Source of the DNA: Streptomyces sp. CB00455
GTDB taxonomy: Bacteria > Actinomycetota > Actinomycetes > Streptomycetales > Streptomycetaceae
Assembly (NCBI RefSeq): GCF_001905445.1
Contig: NZ_LIVQ01000008.1
Location: forward strand, 124,001-188,000
Direction of reading: 5' to 3'
DNA length: 64,000 bases
In this document: positions 44,211 to 52,753 of the stretch, piece after piece
Position numbering within the stretch: the stretch's first letter is position 1
How the letters are laid out: the number at the start of each line of letters is the position of its first letter
Notes under the pieces: model-generated
The model's database searches: none
Told to the model about the DNA's origin: nothing
Seen by the model: the letters and a program-made list of their open reading frames with translations, nothing else
Program-made: the position numbers and the translations under genes

Positions 44211-46007
44211 GTGACGAATGAAGCAATGATCACCGCTGAGGCGCGGGAGCAGAGGTTGGGGCGGTGGCAGGCGCTGCTGTCCGGAGTGGGCGTGGAGGGG
44301 GCTGGGGCGAGCCGTGTGGCCAAGAGCGGCTCGGTGAATCTGCTTTCGGGAGTGTGGTTGCACGCCGCGGCGCGGGCGGAACAGGGCTCGGAGCTGACCG
44401 AGCTGGAGCGGTCCATCCTGGCTCCGCTGCAGCAGGTGCTGGGCGAGGACGAGGTGGGCGCGATCGGGCGTATCTACCGTGAGCAGCGTTCTGAGGGGCG
44501 GTCGGTGGCGATCGTGCCGCAGGCGGTCGCCACCCGGAGCCTGTCGGAGGGCTTTGACCGGGAGAGCTACCTGGCTGCGGTAGCGGAGGTCTTGCCGCGG
44601 ATCGCCCAGATGCCGAACGTTGCGGTGGTGGACCGGGCCAGGCTCGCCGACGGAGGGAACGTCGACACGCCGGAGTTCACCGCGGCGCTGGCCGAGTACG
44701 GCTACGGCGTCACCACGTTCACCGGCGAGGGCGATGATGAGGCCGACGGCCTCCAGGCGCGTGAACCGTTCCGGGCCAGGCTGGAATGGGACACCTTCTA
44801 CTGCCACGAGGCGGTTGGCGACCAGGGCGGTGGCAGGGACGAGATCTACTGGACGGCCGCCTCCAACGCCGGGGGCTACACGTTCAAAACGCGTACCACG
44901 CACACCGGATCGATCGAGGGGGGCGATAAGTACCCGATCTACGGGGACTACGTAACCGGCAGCCACGTCTTCTTCGACACCCGCCTGGACGGCTGCGGGA
45001 CCACGGTGATCACACTGTGGGAAAAAGACCAGTCCAACGACGAGTGGTACGACGCGCTCGGTACCGCTCTGAAAAAGGTCGTCGAGCTGCTGCAGATGTC
45101 TGCCGACTTCTCCAGCATCATCCCCAAGCTGGACCTCTACGGTTATGTGCACATGGGCCTGAGCCTTCTTGCCACCTTGTGGGAGCCCCTGCGCAACAAA
45201 GACGACCTGGTCCAATCACGCGGCTTCGCCTTCGGCCGGGCGGACATGGCCGCCCTCTACAACAGGCCCAACCGCACCATGCCCTGGACGTTCGACCGCA
45301 AAGACTATGGCATGGGCCACTTCTCCCTCAATGTCCGTTACACGGGGGACGAACCCGGCGCCGCCCCCTCGGGCGACGGCAGCCTGATCTCCACTGGCTG
45401 GCGCGGTCTGTTCGGCACCATGGTGAGCCATGACATGGACGCTGCCTGCAACGTGCCGAACGACGCACACAAAGACCTCTACCTGTTCAAGGGCGAGCAG
45501 TACCTGAGGTACGACCTGCGGACGGAAGGCGTCACCTCCGGACCTAAGGATATCGCTGAGGGCTTCCCCGGACTGGAGTCGACTGCCTTCACCCGCGGGG
45601 TCGACGCCACGTGCGCGGTCCCCGGCAAGTCCACGGACTTCTATCTGTTCGCCGGCGCCATGTACGTCAACTACAACAACCACGAGGACGAGATCAAGTG
45701 GGGGCCCAGGAAGATCGCTGAAGCCTTCCCACCACTGGCCGGCACCATCTTCGAACGAGACATCCAGGCAGCCTGCCCCGTCCCCGGCCACGGCACCGAC
45801 CTCTACCTGTTCAAGGGGGATCAGTACGTGCGCTACAACGCCCACTACGACAGGATCATTCGCGGTCCGCTGTCCATCGCCACCGGCTGGCCGCAGCTGG
45901 CAGGCACCACCTTCGCCTCCAACTTGGACGCCGCCTGCGCCGTCCCCAACAGCAGCACGCACGTCTACCTCTTCAAGGGCGATCGGTACACCAACACCAA
46001 GGTCTAA
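44211..46007 (+). CDS. Large hemopexin-repeat protein
   Basis: A 598-residue protein. GTG 44211 follows GGGGACAGG. The N-terminal 400 residues are of unknown type, helical at first and then with a beta-rich part (WTAASNAGGYTFKTRTTHTG, GDYVTGSHVFFDTRLDGCGT). Residues about 405-598 hold four hemopexin repeats, each with DAAC-V-P and LYLFKGxQYxRY (for example DLYLFKGEQYLRYDL and DFYLFAGAMYVNYNN). No signal peptide is visible. Hemopexin propellers bind heme, metals or protein partners; bacterial examples such as photopexins are poorly understood. Confidence 0.85.
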   Translation: MTNEAMITAEAREQRLGRWQALLSGVGVEGAGASRVAKSGSVNLLSGVWLHAAARAEQGSELTELERSILAPLQQVLGEDEVGAIGRIYREQRSEGRSVAIVPQAVATRSLSEGFDRESYLAAVAEVLPRIAQMPNVAVVDRARLADGGNVDTPEFTAALAEYGYGVTTFTGEGDDEADGLQAREPFRARLEWDTFYCHEAVGDQGGGRDEIYWTAASNAGGYTFKTRTTHTGSIEGGDKYPIYGDYVTGSHVFFDTRLDGCGTTVITLWEKDQSNDEWYDALGTALKKVVELLQMSADFSSIIPKLDLYGYVHMGLSLLATLWEPLRNKDDLVQSRGFAFGRADMAALYNRPNRTMPWTFDRKDYGMGHFSLNVRYTGDEPGAAPSGDGSLISTGWRGLFGTMVSHDMDAACNVPNDAHKDLYLFKGEQYLRYDLRTEGVTSGPKDIAEGFPGLESTAFTRGVDATCAVPGKSTDFYLFAGAMYVNYNNHEDEIKWGPRKIAEAFPPLAGTIFERDIQAACPVPGHGTDLYLFKGDQYVRYNAHYDRIIRGPLSIATGWPQLAGTTFASNLDAACAVPNSSTHVYLFKGDRYTNTKV

Positions 46008-46385
46008 CCAGTCCGGAGCCGTCACGGGCACGAGGGAAGACGGTGGAGGTGTAGTGGCGATGTCCGGGCCGGGCACGAGTGGCCAGTTCCGCTCGGGCAT
46101 CGCAAACGGCGGCCAAGCACAGCCCGGGCCCGGCTGCCGGCCGCGGCCAGCGCGGGGATCTGATGCACTCGTCGCGCCGCGGTGCCTGCGCGGCTGCTTG
46201 GGCCAACAGGGCAGAGTCTTGGTAGCCGCGTCCGCCGAGCGGAGCAGTTGCGCAGCGACGGCCGCGGTGTTGACGGGGGCGACGGCCTGGTCGACGCCGA
46301 TCCCCGCCGCGTGGGCGTCGGTGAGGATCCGAGTGCCGTGACGTCCTGGACGTGGCGCTGGTCCTCCCGGAGCTGGTGACGGAGG
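46008..46385. other. 378-bp intergenic stretch
   Basis: Lies between convergent genes. Minus-strand frames show Ala-rich translation (ILTDAHAAGIGVDQAVAPV) that could be a remnant, but no family is recognised and frames change. Confidence 0.4.
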
Positions 46386-46805
46386 TTAGTGCCCGATGAT
46401 CGCTTCGGTGGTGTTCCTGCGTCGGATCTTGGTCCAGGCGCGGTCACGGACTCCCGGCCGGTAGCGCTGGTTCATGTTCTTCACGAGGATTCCCTCGACG
46501 CCGGAGACGTCCGTCCAGTCCTCCAGCCACGCCCGGGCCTTGGCCGGGTCCGTGGTCATGGGGCACAGGGTCCACGGGGCGTTCAGGGCGCGGGCCGCGA
46601 AGAGGACCTCCAGGCGTCGGCGGCGCTCGGCGTAGGGCAAGGCCGGCAGCTCGGTGCCGTCGATCTGCAGGGCGTCGAAGGCGATGAGGAACGCGGGGGT
46701 CTTCGCGGCGAGCGCGGTGGCGGTGCGGCCGCGGGCGGCGGCCCGTCGCTGGAGGGCTTCGAAGGACAGCCGCCCGGTTGCGGTGTCCCAGACGACGGGC
46801 TCGCC
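46386..46805 (-). pseudogene. ATP-dependent DNA ligase, 3' part (disrupted by insertion)
   Basis: Continues the ligase frame after the insertion: EPVVWDTATGRLSFEALQRR, FLIAFDALQIDGTELPALPY (motif IIIa-like), SGVEGILVKNMNQRYRPG (motif IV) and WTKIRRRNTTEAIIGH (motif V, K-x-K/R). The stop falls early: related proteins continue after IIGA. With the 5' part at 51457-51706 it makes one frame of about 221 residues when the 4651-bp insert and one CGCC copy are removed. Confidence 0.88.
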
Positions 46806-46850
46806 ATTTATGTGAGCTGTCGCGTCTGTCTCCTGCCGCTGTCTTTCAGG
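46806..46850 (+). repeat. Left terminal inverted repeat
   Basis: Begins AT-TTATGTGAGCTGTCGC and continues with TGTCTC and TCAGG blocks shared with the right end. The extra AT makes the ends slightly asymmetric. Confidence 0.65.
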
Positions 46851-46991
46851 ACCGGGATGGAGATCAACATGCTGATGGACCAAGCGCCGGACCTCCCACT
46901 CGTGGGTGGCGATCGGTCGAGTGGACGATGCTGGAGGGGTTGTGCCGTGGTGTCCAGTGGTGACAGCGCGTCTGTGCTGTTGGGCGTGGGG

Positions 46992-47654
46992 TCATGGGCG
47001 TGCGAGTCCGGTGCGGTAGGCGATGACGACGAGTTGGGCGCGGTCGCGGGCGTGGAGTTTGGCCATGGAGCGTTGGACGTGGCTGCGGATGGTGAGAGGG
47101 CTGAGGAAAAGGCGTTCGGCGATCTCGGTGTTGTTCATGCCGGCGGCGACCAGGGTGAGGACTTCGCGTTCACGGTCGGTCAGCGGGGTGAGTTCGGAGG
47201 ACGGGTCGGGGATGGCGGGGTCGGGTGTGGCGAGGAAGCGGCTGATCAGGGCCCTGGTGGCCGCCGGGGAGAGCAGGGCCTCCCCGGCGGCGACGGTGCG
47301 GATGGCGTCGATGAGGGTTTCGACGGAGACGTCCTTGCCGAGGAATCCGCTGGCTCCTGCGCGCAGGGCGCGGGCGACGTGTTCGTCGGTTTCGAAGGTG
47401 GTGAGGATCAGGACGCGGGTGTCGGTCAGCGCGGGGTCGTTGCAGATGACGGTGGTGGCCTCGAGACCGTCGGTGTGGGGCATGCGGATGTCCATCAGGA
47501 CGAGGTCGGGGTGATGGGCGCGGGTCTGGCTGATGGCTTGTGTGCCGTCGGCGGCTTCGGCGACCACTTCCATGTCGGTGTGGGTGTCGATGAGAGTGCG
47601 GAAGGTCTTGCGCAGCAGGGTCTGGTCGTCTGCCAGCAGGATGCGGATGGTCAT
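46992..47654 (-). CDS. NarL/LuxR-type response regulator
   Basis: A 220-residue two-component regulator. The receiver domain has the acidic pair DD (9-10), phospho-acceptor Asp55 (LVLMDIRMP) and the Thr/Lys region (ILTTFETDE, GFLGKDV). The C-terminal LuxR helix-turn-helix is LTDREREVLTLVAAGMNNTE followed by IAERLFLSPLTIRSHVQRSM. It lies 15 nt after the histidine kinase and probably controls the adjacent exporter. All three are inside the inserted element. Confidence 0.93.
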   Translation of the reverse strand: MTIRILLADDQTLLRKTFRTLIDTHTDMEVVAEAADGTQAISQTRAHHPDLVLMDIRMPHTDGLEATTVICNDPALTDTRVLILTTFETDEHVARALRAGASGFLGKDVSVETLIDAIRTVAAGEALLSPAATRALISRFLATPDPAIPDPSSELTPLTDREREVLTLVAAGMNNTEIAERLFLSPLTIRSHVQRSMAKLHARDRAQLVVIAYRTGLARP

Positions 47655-47669
47655 GGTGGTCCTGGTCGG

Positions 47670-48851
47670 TCAGGGCTGGACAGGCAGCTCGGCGGTGACG
47701 GTGTAGCCGCCCTGGGAACGGGGCCCGGCGTGAAAGCGGCCGCCGGCGGAGTGGGCGCGTTCGCGCATGCCGATGAGGCCGAATCCCTGGCCGGAGCGGC
47801 GGGCGGGGGCGGGCTGGGCGGTGTCGGTGTCGTTGGTGACGGTGAGGGTCAGCCGGTCGGGGTGGTAGGCCAGGGTGACATGGGCGGTGCGCGTGGTGGC
47901 GTGTTTGGTGACGTTGGTCAGGGCTTCCTGGACGATGCGGTAGGCGGTCAGGTCCGTTCCGGGAGTCAGCGGGCTCGGGTCGCCGTCGACGGTGACCTGG
48001 ACGTCGAGTCCGGCGGTGCGAAAGGCGTCGACGAGGTCGGGCAGCTGGTTGAGGCCGGGGGCGGGTTCGAGGCTGTCGGCATCACCGGTCTGCCGGAGCA
48101 GGCCGACGGTGGCTTTCATCTCCCGCAGTGCGGCCGAGGTGGTGTTGGTGAGGCCCTCAAGCACTGAACGTGCCTGGTCGGGGTGGGTGGATGCGAGGTA
48201 GACGGCGGTTCCGGCCTGGGCGTTGGCCACGGTGAGGTGGTGGGCGACGATGTCGTGGAGGTCGCGGGCGATGCGGACGCGTTCTTCGGCCACGCGGTGG
48301 CGGGCTTCTTCCTCCCGGGTGCGTTCGGCGTATTCGGCGCGGGCCTGTACGGCTTCGAGGTAGGCGTGGCGCAGGCGGGCGGCGGAGCCGAGGGCGACGG
48401 GCAGCAGCAGGCAGAACAGGGGGTTGAGGGTGGTCAGGGGCCAGGGATGGTGGTAGCGGTTGGCGAGCAGGGCAGTCGCCACGATCAGGGTGACGACGGC
48501 CAGGCAGTACCAGTGGGAGGTTCGTGGGGCGGCGAGCTGGGCCAGTCCGTACAGGGCGACCATGACTGGCGCCAGGAGCAGTGGGGTGATCAGGTAGCCG
48601 GTTCCGGCGGCGGCGCTGGCGCACACGGCGGTGACGACCACGACGGCCCGGGGGTGGCGGCGGCTGAAGACCAGCGCCAGTGAAGCCAGGAAGGCCAGAG
48701 GGACCCCGGGCATCGCGCCGAGTTGGTCGTCGGCGTAGGGGAGGCTGCTGTAGAGGGTGGCGGGACCGGAGGCGGCGGCCAGCAGCACGATCAGGACGGC
48801 TTCGGTGAGGCGGCGGTGGTCGCGCGCGTACTGCCGCCAGTCGATGGTCAT
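47670..48851 (-). CDS. Sensor histidine kinase, HisKA_3 type
   Basis: A 393-residue membrane kinase. About five to six hydrophobic segments lie in the first 165 residues (LTEAVLIVLLAAAS, LAFLASLALVF, CLAVVTLIVATALLA and others) with no large extracellular domain, so the ligand may be in the membrane. The phosphorylated His is in RIARDLHDIVAHHL. The ATP-binding part has EALTNVTKHA (N-box) and GFGLIGMRER (G-box). It pairs with the response regulator downstream. Confidence 0.93.
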   Translation of the reverse strand: MTIDWRQYARDHRRLTEAVLIVLLAAASGPATLYSSLPYADDQLGAMPGVPLAFLASLALVFSRRHPRAVVVVTAVCASAAAGTGYLITPLLLAPVMVALYGLAQLAAPRTSHWYCLAVVTLIVATALLANRYHHPWPLTTLNPLFCLLLPVALGSAARLRHAYLEAVQARAEYAERTREEEARHRVAEERVRIARDLHDIVAHHLTVANAQAGTAVYLASTHPDQARSVLEGLTNTTSAALREMKATVGLLRQTGDADSLEPAPGLNQLPDLVDAFRTAGLDVQVTVDGDPSPLTPGTDLTAYRIVQEALTNVTKHATTRTAHVTLAYHPDRLTLTVTNDTDTAQPAPARRSGQGFGLIGMRERAHSAGGRFHAGPRSQGGYTVTAELPVQP

Positions 48852-48980
48852 GGAGCACTCCGGACGACGCAGGGCCTGAAAGGGATCTTCATGGTGGAAC
48901 GCGGTGCGCCCCGGTGGCGAGCGGGGCCCGCCGCAAGGTGCGCGGCGGACCCCATCGGGTGCACTGGGCGGCTGGCTGAT

Positions 48981-51230
48981 TCAGCCGCGGGCGGTCTCCG
49001 GCAGGGGCCGGGCGGCCAGCGGCTGGCTGTCGGTGTCAGCCTGATGCTTGTGCAGGGAGGCGCCCTCGACGTCGATGTTGGGCAGGATGCGGTCCAGCCA
49101 GCGCGGCAGCCACCAGGCGCGCTTGCCGAGCAGGGCCAGGACGGCGGGCACGAACGCCATGCGCACGACGAAGGCGTCGAAGAGCACGGCGACCGCGAGA
49201 CCGAACCCGATCATCTTGATCATGGATGCCTGGGCCCCGACGAACCCCGAGAACACCGCCACCATGATCAGCGCGGCCGCGGTCACGACCCGGGCGCTGT
49301 AGCGGAAACCTGTGACGACCGCCTGGCCGGGCTTCTCGCCGTGGACGTACGCCTCACGCATCCGGGAGACGAGGAAGACCTCATAGTCCATGGCCAGGCC
49401 GAAGACGATTCCCACCAGGAAGACCGGCATCAGGCTCATGATCGGCCCGGTCGTCTCCACACCGAGGAGACCGGCGGCCCAACCCCACTGGAAAACCGCG
49501 ACGACCGCGCCGAGGGAAGCCAGCACGGACAGCAGGAACCCGAACGCCGCCTTCAGCGGGACGAGGATGGAGCGGAAGACGACGAGCAGCAGCAGGATGG
49601 CCAGGCCGACCACGACGATCAGGTAGGGCACGAGAGCGTCTTGCATCTTCTGCGCCATGTCGATGTTCATCGCGGTGCTGCCCGAGACGAGGAACGTCGC
49701 GTCGGTGGCCTTCTCCAGCCCGGTCCGCTCGCCACGCAGGGTGTGGACCAGGTCCTTGGTCTGCTCGCTGGTCGGTGCGGTGGACGGCACGGCCGACAGG
49801 ACCGCGGTGCTGCCCGCCTCATCGAACCGGGGCTGAGAGACCGACACCACACCCTCGGTACCGGCGATCTCCCGCGAGATCTCGACGACGGCCGCCCTGG
49901 GGTCGCCGGCATTGCGGGCGTCCACGACCACGGACAGCGGACCATTGAAGCCGGCGCCGAACCCTTCGGCCAGTGCGTCGTAGGCACGGCGCTCGGTGGT
50001 GACGGTCGACTTAGCCTCGTCCCCGGGACTGCCCATCTGCAGGTCCAGCGTGGGGATGGCGATCACGCCGAGGCCGAGCACCGAGGCGAGAAGCACGAAC
50101 ACAGGGCGGCGCATCACCAACCGGGCCCAGCGGGTGCCGCCGTTCACCGCCGGTGCGCCCTGCCACGCGTGGTGCGTCTCGCCACGGGTCTTGCCCTTGC
50201 GTCCGCACTTGCGTGTCTTGCGGGCCAGGACGGCGTTCGGCCAGAAGCCGAGCAGGGCGGGTACCAGGGTCAGCGCGATGAGAACGGCGATCACCACGGC
50301 GCCGGCCGCGGCCAGGCCCATCTTGGTCAGCATCGGCACGCCGACCACCGACAGGCCGGCCAGCGCGATCACCACGGTCAGACCGGCGAACACCACCGCC
50401 GAGCCCGCGGTGCCCGCAGCGCGGGCCGCCGCCTCATGAGGAGCACAGCCGGCGTCGCGTTCCTCCCGGTAGCGGGAGACGACGAACAGCGCGTAATCGA
50501 TTCCGACGGCCAGACCCAGCATGGAGGCCAGCGATCCGGTGGTCCCGGACAGACCCAGCGGGCTCGCCAGTGCCTTGATGGACGCCATCCCGATACCCAC
50601 GCCCAGGATGGCCGTCAGCAACGGCAGCCCGGCCGCCGCCAGCGAGCCGAAGGTGATCAGCAGGACCCCAGCGGCGATCAGCATGCCGACCGCTTCCGTC
50701 CCACCGCCCGCTGCGGGCTGCTCAGCCAGCGCGTTGCCTCCCACCTCAGCGGTCAGCCCGGCATCACGGACCTGGTCGACCGCCGCCCGCAGATGGTCCT
50801 TGGAGGTGTCGGTCAGATCATCGGTCCTCACCTTGTAGGTGACGGTCGCGTACGCGGTGGAGGCGTCCCTACTCACCGCCTGCGCTTGGAACGGATTGAC
50901 AACACTGGCGACCTGACTGCCCTTGGACGCCTGGTCGACGAAGGCGTCGATGACCTCACGGTTGTCGGCTGCCGTCACCTTCTCCCCGCCCGGGGCGACG
51001 AAGACCACGCGGGCGTTGGCACCGTTGGCCGCACTCCCGGGGAATCGCTGCTGCATCATGTCGAACGCCCGCTGGGCCTCGATGCCCGGCATGGAGTGTC
51101 CGTCGTCGGGAGCCGTGGCGGCGATAGCCGCACCGCCACCGACGGCAGCAAGGATCACGATCCAGATCAGGGTCACGGACCAGCGCCGTCGGAAGGACAG
51201 GCGGCCCAGTCGATACAGGAAATCAGCCAC
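48981..51230 (-). CDS. MMPL/RND family exporter
   Basis: A 749-residue inner-membrane exporter of about 12 helices in two halves, each half with a large periplasmic loop. GTG 51230 (VADFLYRLGRLSF) is chosen from homologue-like start. Landmarks: WSVTLIWIVILAAV (TM1), LAVGIDYALFVVSRYREE with the proton-relay Asp-Tyr in the first half, and FGLAMDYEVFLVSRMRE in the second. Such proteins export lipids, antibiotics or hydrophobic compounds. The upstream two-component pair read in the same direction suggests induced efflux. Substrate unknown. Confidence 0.92.
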   Translation of the reverse strand: MADFLYRLGRLSFRRRWSVTLIWIVILAAVGGGAAIAATAPDDGHSMPGIEAQRAFDMMQQRFPGSAANGANARVVFVAPGGEKVTAADNREVIDAFVDQASKGSQVASVVNPFQAQAVSRDASTAYATVTYKVRTDDLTDTSKDHLRAAVDQVRDAGLTAEVGGNALAEQPAAGGGTEAVGMLIAAGVLLITFGSLAAAGLPLLTAILGVGIGMASIKALASPLGLSGTTGSLASMLGLAVGIDYALFVVSRYREERDAGCAPHEAAARAAGTAGSAVVFAGLTVVIALAGLSVVGVPMLTKMGLAAAGAVVIAVLIALTLVPALLGFWPNAVLARKTRKCGRKGKTRGETHHAWQGAPAVNGGTRWARLVMRRPVFVLLASVLGLGVIAIPTLDLQMGSPGDEAKSTVTTERRAYDALAEGFGAGFNGPLSVVVDARNAGDPRAAVVEISREIAGTEGVVSVSQPRFDEAGSTAVLSAVPSTAPTSEQTKDLVHTLRGERTGLEKATDATFLVSGSTAMNIDMAQKMQDALVPYLIVVVGLAILLLLVVFRSILVPLKAAFGFLLSVLASLGAVVAVFQWGWAAGLLGVETTGPIMSLMPVFLVGIVFGLAMDYEVFLVSRMREAYVHGEKPGQAVVTGFRYSARVVTAAALIMVAVFSGFVGAQASMIKMIGFGLAVAVLFDAFVVRMAFVPAVLALLGKRAWWLPRWLDRILPNIDVEGASLHKHQADTDSQPLAARPLPETARG

Positions 51231-51411
51231 GGCAGGAAGCGCTCCACATCTGGTTCGGGTACTGAACCACCGTGCCGTCCGGCCGCCCGCCACGTCGTCA
51301 TGCACCTGCTGGCAAACCCTCTGCAACCTACGCAGTACCCGAGCCTTCACGCTCCTGTCAGCAGAGGAATCGCAGCAGAACCCCATCCATGGGCGGACTG
51401 AACTTGTGGGT

Positions 51412-51456
51412 CACCTGAGACATGCACTGGCTGAGACACACCGACAGGTCACATAA
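51412..51456 (-). repeat. Right terminal inverted repeat
   Basis: Read on the minus strand it begins TTATGTGACCTGTCGG, then TGTCTC and TCTCAGG. About 14 of the first 15 positions match the left end. Confidence 0.65.
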
Positions 51457-51706
51457 CGCCTTCGAGGACCAGGCCGTCCGGCAGTTGCTCGGCGGCCGCG
51501 ACCAGGTCGGGGAACCGGTCCTGGACCAGGGAGCCGCGCCGGGTCTGCAGGAGCAGCCGGCCGCCCGGGCTGGCGGGGGTGAAGAGGATCGCGCGGTGGC
51601 CGTCGAACCTCTCCTCCGCCGCGAAGCCGCTCGCCAGGACGCCGGAACCGGGGACGTACTCGGCGGCCTGGGCGAGCATCGGCTCGAAGGGCGGGGTGAG
51701 AACCAC
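51457..51706 (-). pseudogene. ATP-dependent DNA ligase, 5' part (disrupted)
   Basis: From GTG 51706: TPPFEPMLAQAAEYVPGSGV, then EERFDGHRAILFTPA and LPDGLVLEG, where the insertion begins. Ligase motif I is normally E-x-K-x-D-G with the Lys that becomes adenylated; here it is EERFDG, with Arg instead. The gene may therefore have been non-catalytic before the insertion, or mutated afterwards. Confidence 0.85.
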
Positions 51707-52044
51707 TCGGGGATGGCCTCCTTCACCGCGCTCCGGGCCTGGCACCCGACAGCCTCCCCCGGCCAGGTATGTACGGCGCCCGTCCCCGTCTCCCCACCCT
51801 CGGCGACCCGCACAGCGGCCCGTATCGGCCGCATCGTCTGTTCTCATTCCCAGGTACAAGCCGGACAATCGAGGGCTGCCGCGCGGGGGATGACGGGCTG
51901 CTGCGGGAATGTCACCGCAGGAGCCCCCGCACACGGCAACTGCTGATCGGCTGCACGTCAGGGCGCCCTGCGGAAGCGTCCACTGAGGTTTTCAGGGTGG
52001 GGCCGGTGGGGTGACAGCCAGGTCTGTGGCGGTGAATCCGATCG
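51707..52044. other. Intergenic, no gene recognised
   Basis: About 340 nt upstream of the broken ligase. It contains no strong ribosome site or domain motif on either strand. Confidence 0.4.
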
Positions 52045-52578
52045 TCACGTCCTGCTCGGTGACCTGCTGGGGTCATCCCCGCGGGCGCGGGAGCAGGAAC
52101 CAAGCTCAAACATCCGCGCGCCGACTGCCAACAGTGCGATGGCGATGAAGAGCAACTGCTCGGGAATCCTGAACCACAACGGCGTGGCGGGCTCGCCGTT
52201 GAGCGGGATGTTCTCGATGGCGGCGTAGATATTGGCTGGGAGCATAAGGACGAAGAGCACCGCCAGTCCGATCCCGGCCATCGGGCGTGTCACCGCACGG
52301 ACGAGTCCGGCGGCGCCGAGCAGTTCCAGTAAACCGGTCACGTAGACCAGCACGTGGGGAAGTGGAACGAAGGGCGGGACCATGGCTGCCAGATCGTCGT
52401 GGCTGGGCATCACGCTGATGCTTGGCGGGGTGAAGTGCGCGGTCGCGGTAGCAACGAGCATGACGGCGAGACCATGTACGACGCTGGCTCGCCAGGTCGC
52501 GAACCGGCTGACGCCCAGCCTGCCGAGGAGACGAAATCCCACGGTCGGGCCAGTGAGAAGCATGAGAGTTCCGAACAT
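52045..52578 (-). CDS. DoxX-like membrane protein
   Basis: A 177-residue protein with four helices; ATG 52578 follows AAGGAGTC. The pattern ASVVHGLAVMLVATATAHF, then YVTGLLELLGAAGLVRA and GIGLAVLFVLMLPANIYAAI is that of DoxX/SURF4-type integral membrane proteins, linked to quinone/redox functions. The last 17 residues (CSRARGDDPSRSPSRT) are unlike the family and are encoded by a CRISPR-repeat-like palindrome, so the natural stop may have been lost. Confidence 0.82.
   Translation of the reverse strand: MFGTLMLLTGPTVGFRLLGRLGVSRFATWRASVVHGLAVMLVATATAHFTPPSISVMPSHDDLAAMVPPFVPLPHVLVYVTGLLELLGAAGLVRAVTRPMAGIGLAVLFVLMLPANIYAAIENIPLNGEPATPLWFRIPEQLLFIAIALLAVGARMFELGSCSRARGDDPSRSPSRT
52070..52098 (-). 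repeat. Solitary I-E CRISPR-repeat-like palindrome
   Basis: On the minus strand it reads CCTGCTCCCGCG-CCCGCGGGGATGACCCC in two parts, very like Streptomyces I-E repeats (CTGCTCCCCGCG…GGGGATG). No second copy occurs 61 nt away on either side. It could be a stray repeat, an old array remnant, or simply a GC-rich terminator-like hairpin. Confidence 0.45.
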
Positions 52579-52753
52579 GAGACTCCTTCGGGTAGGGACA
52601 AGAGATGCAGGACGAGCGGCGATGCTTGTGCCCATCGTTCGGTTCGGCTGCGGGCGCATGCCAGGTGTTGCACGTACATGCGGGGAGAGGGCCGGGCGGA
52701 AACGACCCGGCGTACCTCGGGCGGGATCTTCGGGGTAGCGCCCGTCGTAATGT

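Larger units (their letters stand above)
46806..51456. mobile_element. 4651-bp inverted-repeat-bounded element inside a DNA ligase gene
   Basis: Both ends carry related inverted repeats: TTATGTGAGCTGTCGC inward from 46808 and TTATGTGACCTGTCGG inward (minus strand) from 51456, with weaker similarity for about 45 bp. The flanks show the same 4-bp CGCC (46802-46805 and 51457-51460). Deleting the insert with one CGCC restores the ligase frame (…VLEG-EPVVWD…). Contents are a response regulator, histidine kinase and MMPL exporter; no transposase is visible. It may be a passenger element moved in trans or a composite that lost its transposase. Confidence 0.72.

Noticed and set aside
48723..51401. 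892-codon plus-strand frame opposite the MMPL exporter
   Set aside because: His/Asp/Arg-rich translation with no motif; it is the mirror of the exporter gene, which has clear transmembrane and RND signatures.
46806..51456. A hidden transposase inside the inverted-repeat element
   Set aside because: All substantial coding capacity is used by the response regulator, kinase and exporter; the remaining gaps are below 250 bp and show no DDE, serine or HUH motif.
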